Shown: one piece after another, positions 5,788 to 7,011 of the stretch
How the letters are laid out: every line of letters begins with the position of its first letter
How positions within the stretch are numbered: the first letter of the stretch is position 1
Assembly: GCA_015491585.1 (NCBI GenBank)
Contig: WFVQ01000204.1
Span: 1 to 7,011, forward strand
Reading direction: 5' to 3'
Source: Deltaproteobacteria bacterium
GTDB lineage: Bacteria; Desulfobacterota; Dissulfuribacteria; Dissulfuribacterales; S140-46
Length of the DNA stretch: 7,011 nucleotides
Position numbers and translations under genes: made by a program
The notes under the pieces: model-generated
Database searches by the model: none
What the model was told of the DNA's origin: nothing
What the model saw: only the letters and a program-made list of their open reading frames with translations

Positions 5788-7011
5788 CGTCCCGCCGTGG
5801 GCCTCGATGAAGCTCTTGGCTATCGGCAGCCCAAGCCCGCTTCCAAGGGGCCCTTTGGTGGTGAAAAAGGGCTGGAAGATCTTGTCCATGAGCTCTGAGT
5901 CTATTCCCTTGCCGTGATCTACGATGGAGATCACCACCTCTCCTGCCTCCACCGATGTCTCCACCTCCACTGTGCCGCCCACCGGCGAGGCGAACAGCGC
6001 GTTGTTCAGCAGGTTGAGCAGGGCCTTGTTGAGAAGGTTCTGGTCGGCCATGACATAGCACTCATCCTGACCCGCCCTCATCTCGAAGGAGACATCCTTG
6101 CTGGTGACCAACTGTATCGAGGATATGAGGGCCTTCAGGAGGGAATTGATCTCCACGCGCTCCAACACCAGCTCCGGCTTCTTGGAGAAGAGGGAGACGT
6201 TCTCGGTGAACCTCCTAAGGCTGCCCAGCTCCGACTCAAACCGTTCCAGGGCCTCCCGCCCCTTCTCGGTAAGCGGCTCGTCGGCCAGCTCGTAGCGGAT
6301 AATCCCGAACCGGTTCAAAGTATTGCCCACCTCGTGGACCAGCATGGCCGAAAGCTCACCCAGCAGCTCCAGGTTTTTCCGCTGGGTCACCTCCCTGGCA
6401 AGCTCCACCCTCTCCCGCATGAGACGCCCAAGCTCCTTTACCATAGAGTTGAAGGCCGCGGCCAGATCGTCCAGCTCGTTCTTGACGTTGAGTTCCACCC
6501 TAACGTCGAAATCCCCCTTGGAGATGCGCGCTACCGCCTGCATCAGATGGGAGACTGGATTGAGGAACCTGGACCGTATTATATATATGCCCAGAAGCGT
6601 AGAGAGCAGCAGGGCCACGGATGAAACCGTAAAGACATACTGCTGCAGCTCCTTGACCTTGCGAAGCGTCGAGACCTTGGAGACGTAGAGGACCACTTCC
6701 CCTATGGTCTCGCGCCTGGAAGGGGCGGAGCCTATGAACACCGTGTCGTCCTCCGAGAGATAGGTGGTGCCCACCACCACCGGCTCCCGGATCACCATGA
6801 CGGTCTCATCCCTGTATAGGAGCCCCTTCTGAAAGAAGATCTTTCGATCTGAATCCAGGATGCGGATTGCCAGGATCTCACCGCTCTCCAAGAGGCTGCT
6901 TAGTTCCGGCAAGAGCCCCGAGTTCCCGGATAGCAGCGCGAATTCCGAGCTCGAGGCCAGATAGTGGGCCATGGTCTTGACCCTGTCCAGGAACTCCCGG
7001 TTGAGGGAGGC
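5719..7011 (-). CDS. Membrane sensor histidine kinase with HAMP domain (5' end outside window)
   Basis: The frame stays open to the window edge, so the ATG at 6970-6972 is probably internal and the gene is incomplete at its 5' end. Residues here are counted from that Met. Residues 1-110 look like the end of an extracytoplasmic sensor domain ('LASSSEFALLSG', 'GEVVLYVSK'); 112-132 is a membrane helix; 133-185 is a HAMP linker. The dimerisation helix carries the H-box 'LSAMLVHEVGNTLNRFGII' with phospho-acceptor His213. The ATPase domain shows the N-box 'LLNKALLNLLNNALFAS' (313-329), G1 box DHGKGID, F-box IFQPFFTTK (365-373), G2 box GSGLGL and the final 'VESRPGRTVFQVRLP' (398-412), so it should be active. 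It resembles the NtrB/AtoS/ZraS-type group. No response regulator gene lies downstream, as nikO occupies the opposite strand; a partner may lie upstream, outside the window. The signal is unknown, and proximity to nickel uptake does not establish metal sensing. Confidence 0.9.
   Translation of the reverse strand, partial: ASLNREFLDRVKTMAHYLASSSEFALLSGNSGLLPELSSLLESGEILAIRILDSDRKIFFQKGLLYRDETVMVIREPVVVGTTYLSEDDTVFIGSAPSRRETIGEVVLYVSKVSTLRKVKELQQYVFTVSSVALLLSTLLGIYIIRSRFLNPVSHLMQAVARISKGDFDVRVELNVKNELDDLAAAFNSMVKELGRLMRERVELAREVTQRKNLELLGELSAMLVHEVGNTLNRFGIIRYELADEPLTEKGREALERFESELGSLRRFTENVSLFSKKPELVLERVEINSLLKALISSIQLVTSKDVSFEMRAGQDECYVMADQNLLNKALLNLLNNALFASPVGGTVEVETSVEAGEVVISIVDHGKGIDSELMDKIFQPFFTTKGPLGSGLGLPIAKSFIEAHGGTLSVESRPGRTVFQVRLPQFAIT

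Noticed and set aside
5914..6624. 236-codon open frame on the plus strand opposite the histidine kinase
   Set aside because: The translation is His/Leu/Gln-rich without any family pattern, and the minus strand has complete kinase motifs in the same place.
6970..6972. ATG as the true start of the histidine kinase
   Set aside because: The frame stays open through the remaining 39 bases to the window edge with plausible coding (ASLNREFLDRVKT). Starting here would also remove the first membrane helix expected of a periplasmic-sensor kinase.
5719..7011. Kinase as a nickel sensor controlling the nik operon
   Set aside because: It is convergent with the operon, has no obvious His/Cys-rich metal site in the visible sensor part, and no response regulator is in view. 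Adjacency alone is not enough.

Overview
The window comes from a G+C-rich Gram-negative bacterium, most likely a member of the Desulfobacterota (former Deltaproteobacteria) or a similar lineage. The basis is an AsmA-type envelope protein (so an outer membrane is expected), a YihY/BrkB membrane protein, and a nickel/cobalt uptake operon with a DUF4198 (NikK-like) first gene, a layout I associate with sulfate reducers and relatives. The taxon is an inference; no rRNA or strong marker gene is present.

Layout. (1) Positions 2-2218, plus strand: the 3' part of an AsmA-family gene, then 18 bases later a complete YihY/BrkB-family gene. They look like one transcription unit. (2) Positions 2211-2364: a short A+T-rich gap holding a probable weak intrinsic terminator that overlaps the yihY stop codon, a good sigma-70-type promoter with an extended -10, a leader of about 80 nt with a long hairpin, and a strong ribosome binding site. 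(3) Positions 2365-5787, plus strand: a four-gene energy-coupling-factor (ECF) metal transporter operon in the order nikK - nikM/L fusion - nikQ (cbiQ) - nikO (cbiO). The first three genes overlap by 1 and 4 bases; a 32-base gap with a small hairpin precedes nikO. (4) Positions 5719-7011, minus strand: a membrane sensor histidine kinase, cut by the window edge at its 5' end. It converges on nikO and the two coding regions overlap by 69 bases at their 3' ends.

How the genes work together. NikM is the substrate-capturing membrane component, and the NikL-like domain fused to its C-terminus should sit in the periplasm. NikK is a secreted accessory protein. NikQ is the T (coupling) component and NikO the ATPase. 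Together they would take up Ni2+, or possibly Co2+; the metal cannot be decided from the sequence alone. No NikR gene, full NikR palindrome or recognisable metal or cobalamin riboswitch was found. The AsmA and YihY genes probably serve envelope or lipid homeostasis and have no evident link to metal uptake; the kinase's signal is unknown.

The transporter is a variant of the known NikKMLQO arrangement, not a new system. The most interesting points are the NikM-NikL fusion, which keeps what looks like a signal peptide with a cleavage site at the junction, the structured operon leader, and the convergent nikO/kinase overlap with a possible antisense terminator inside the operon.
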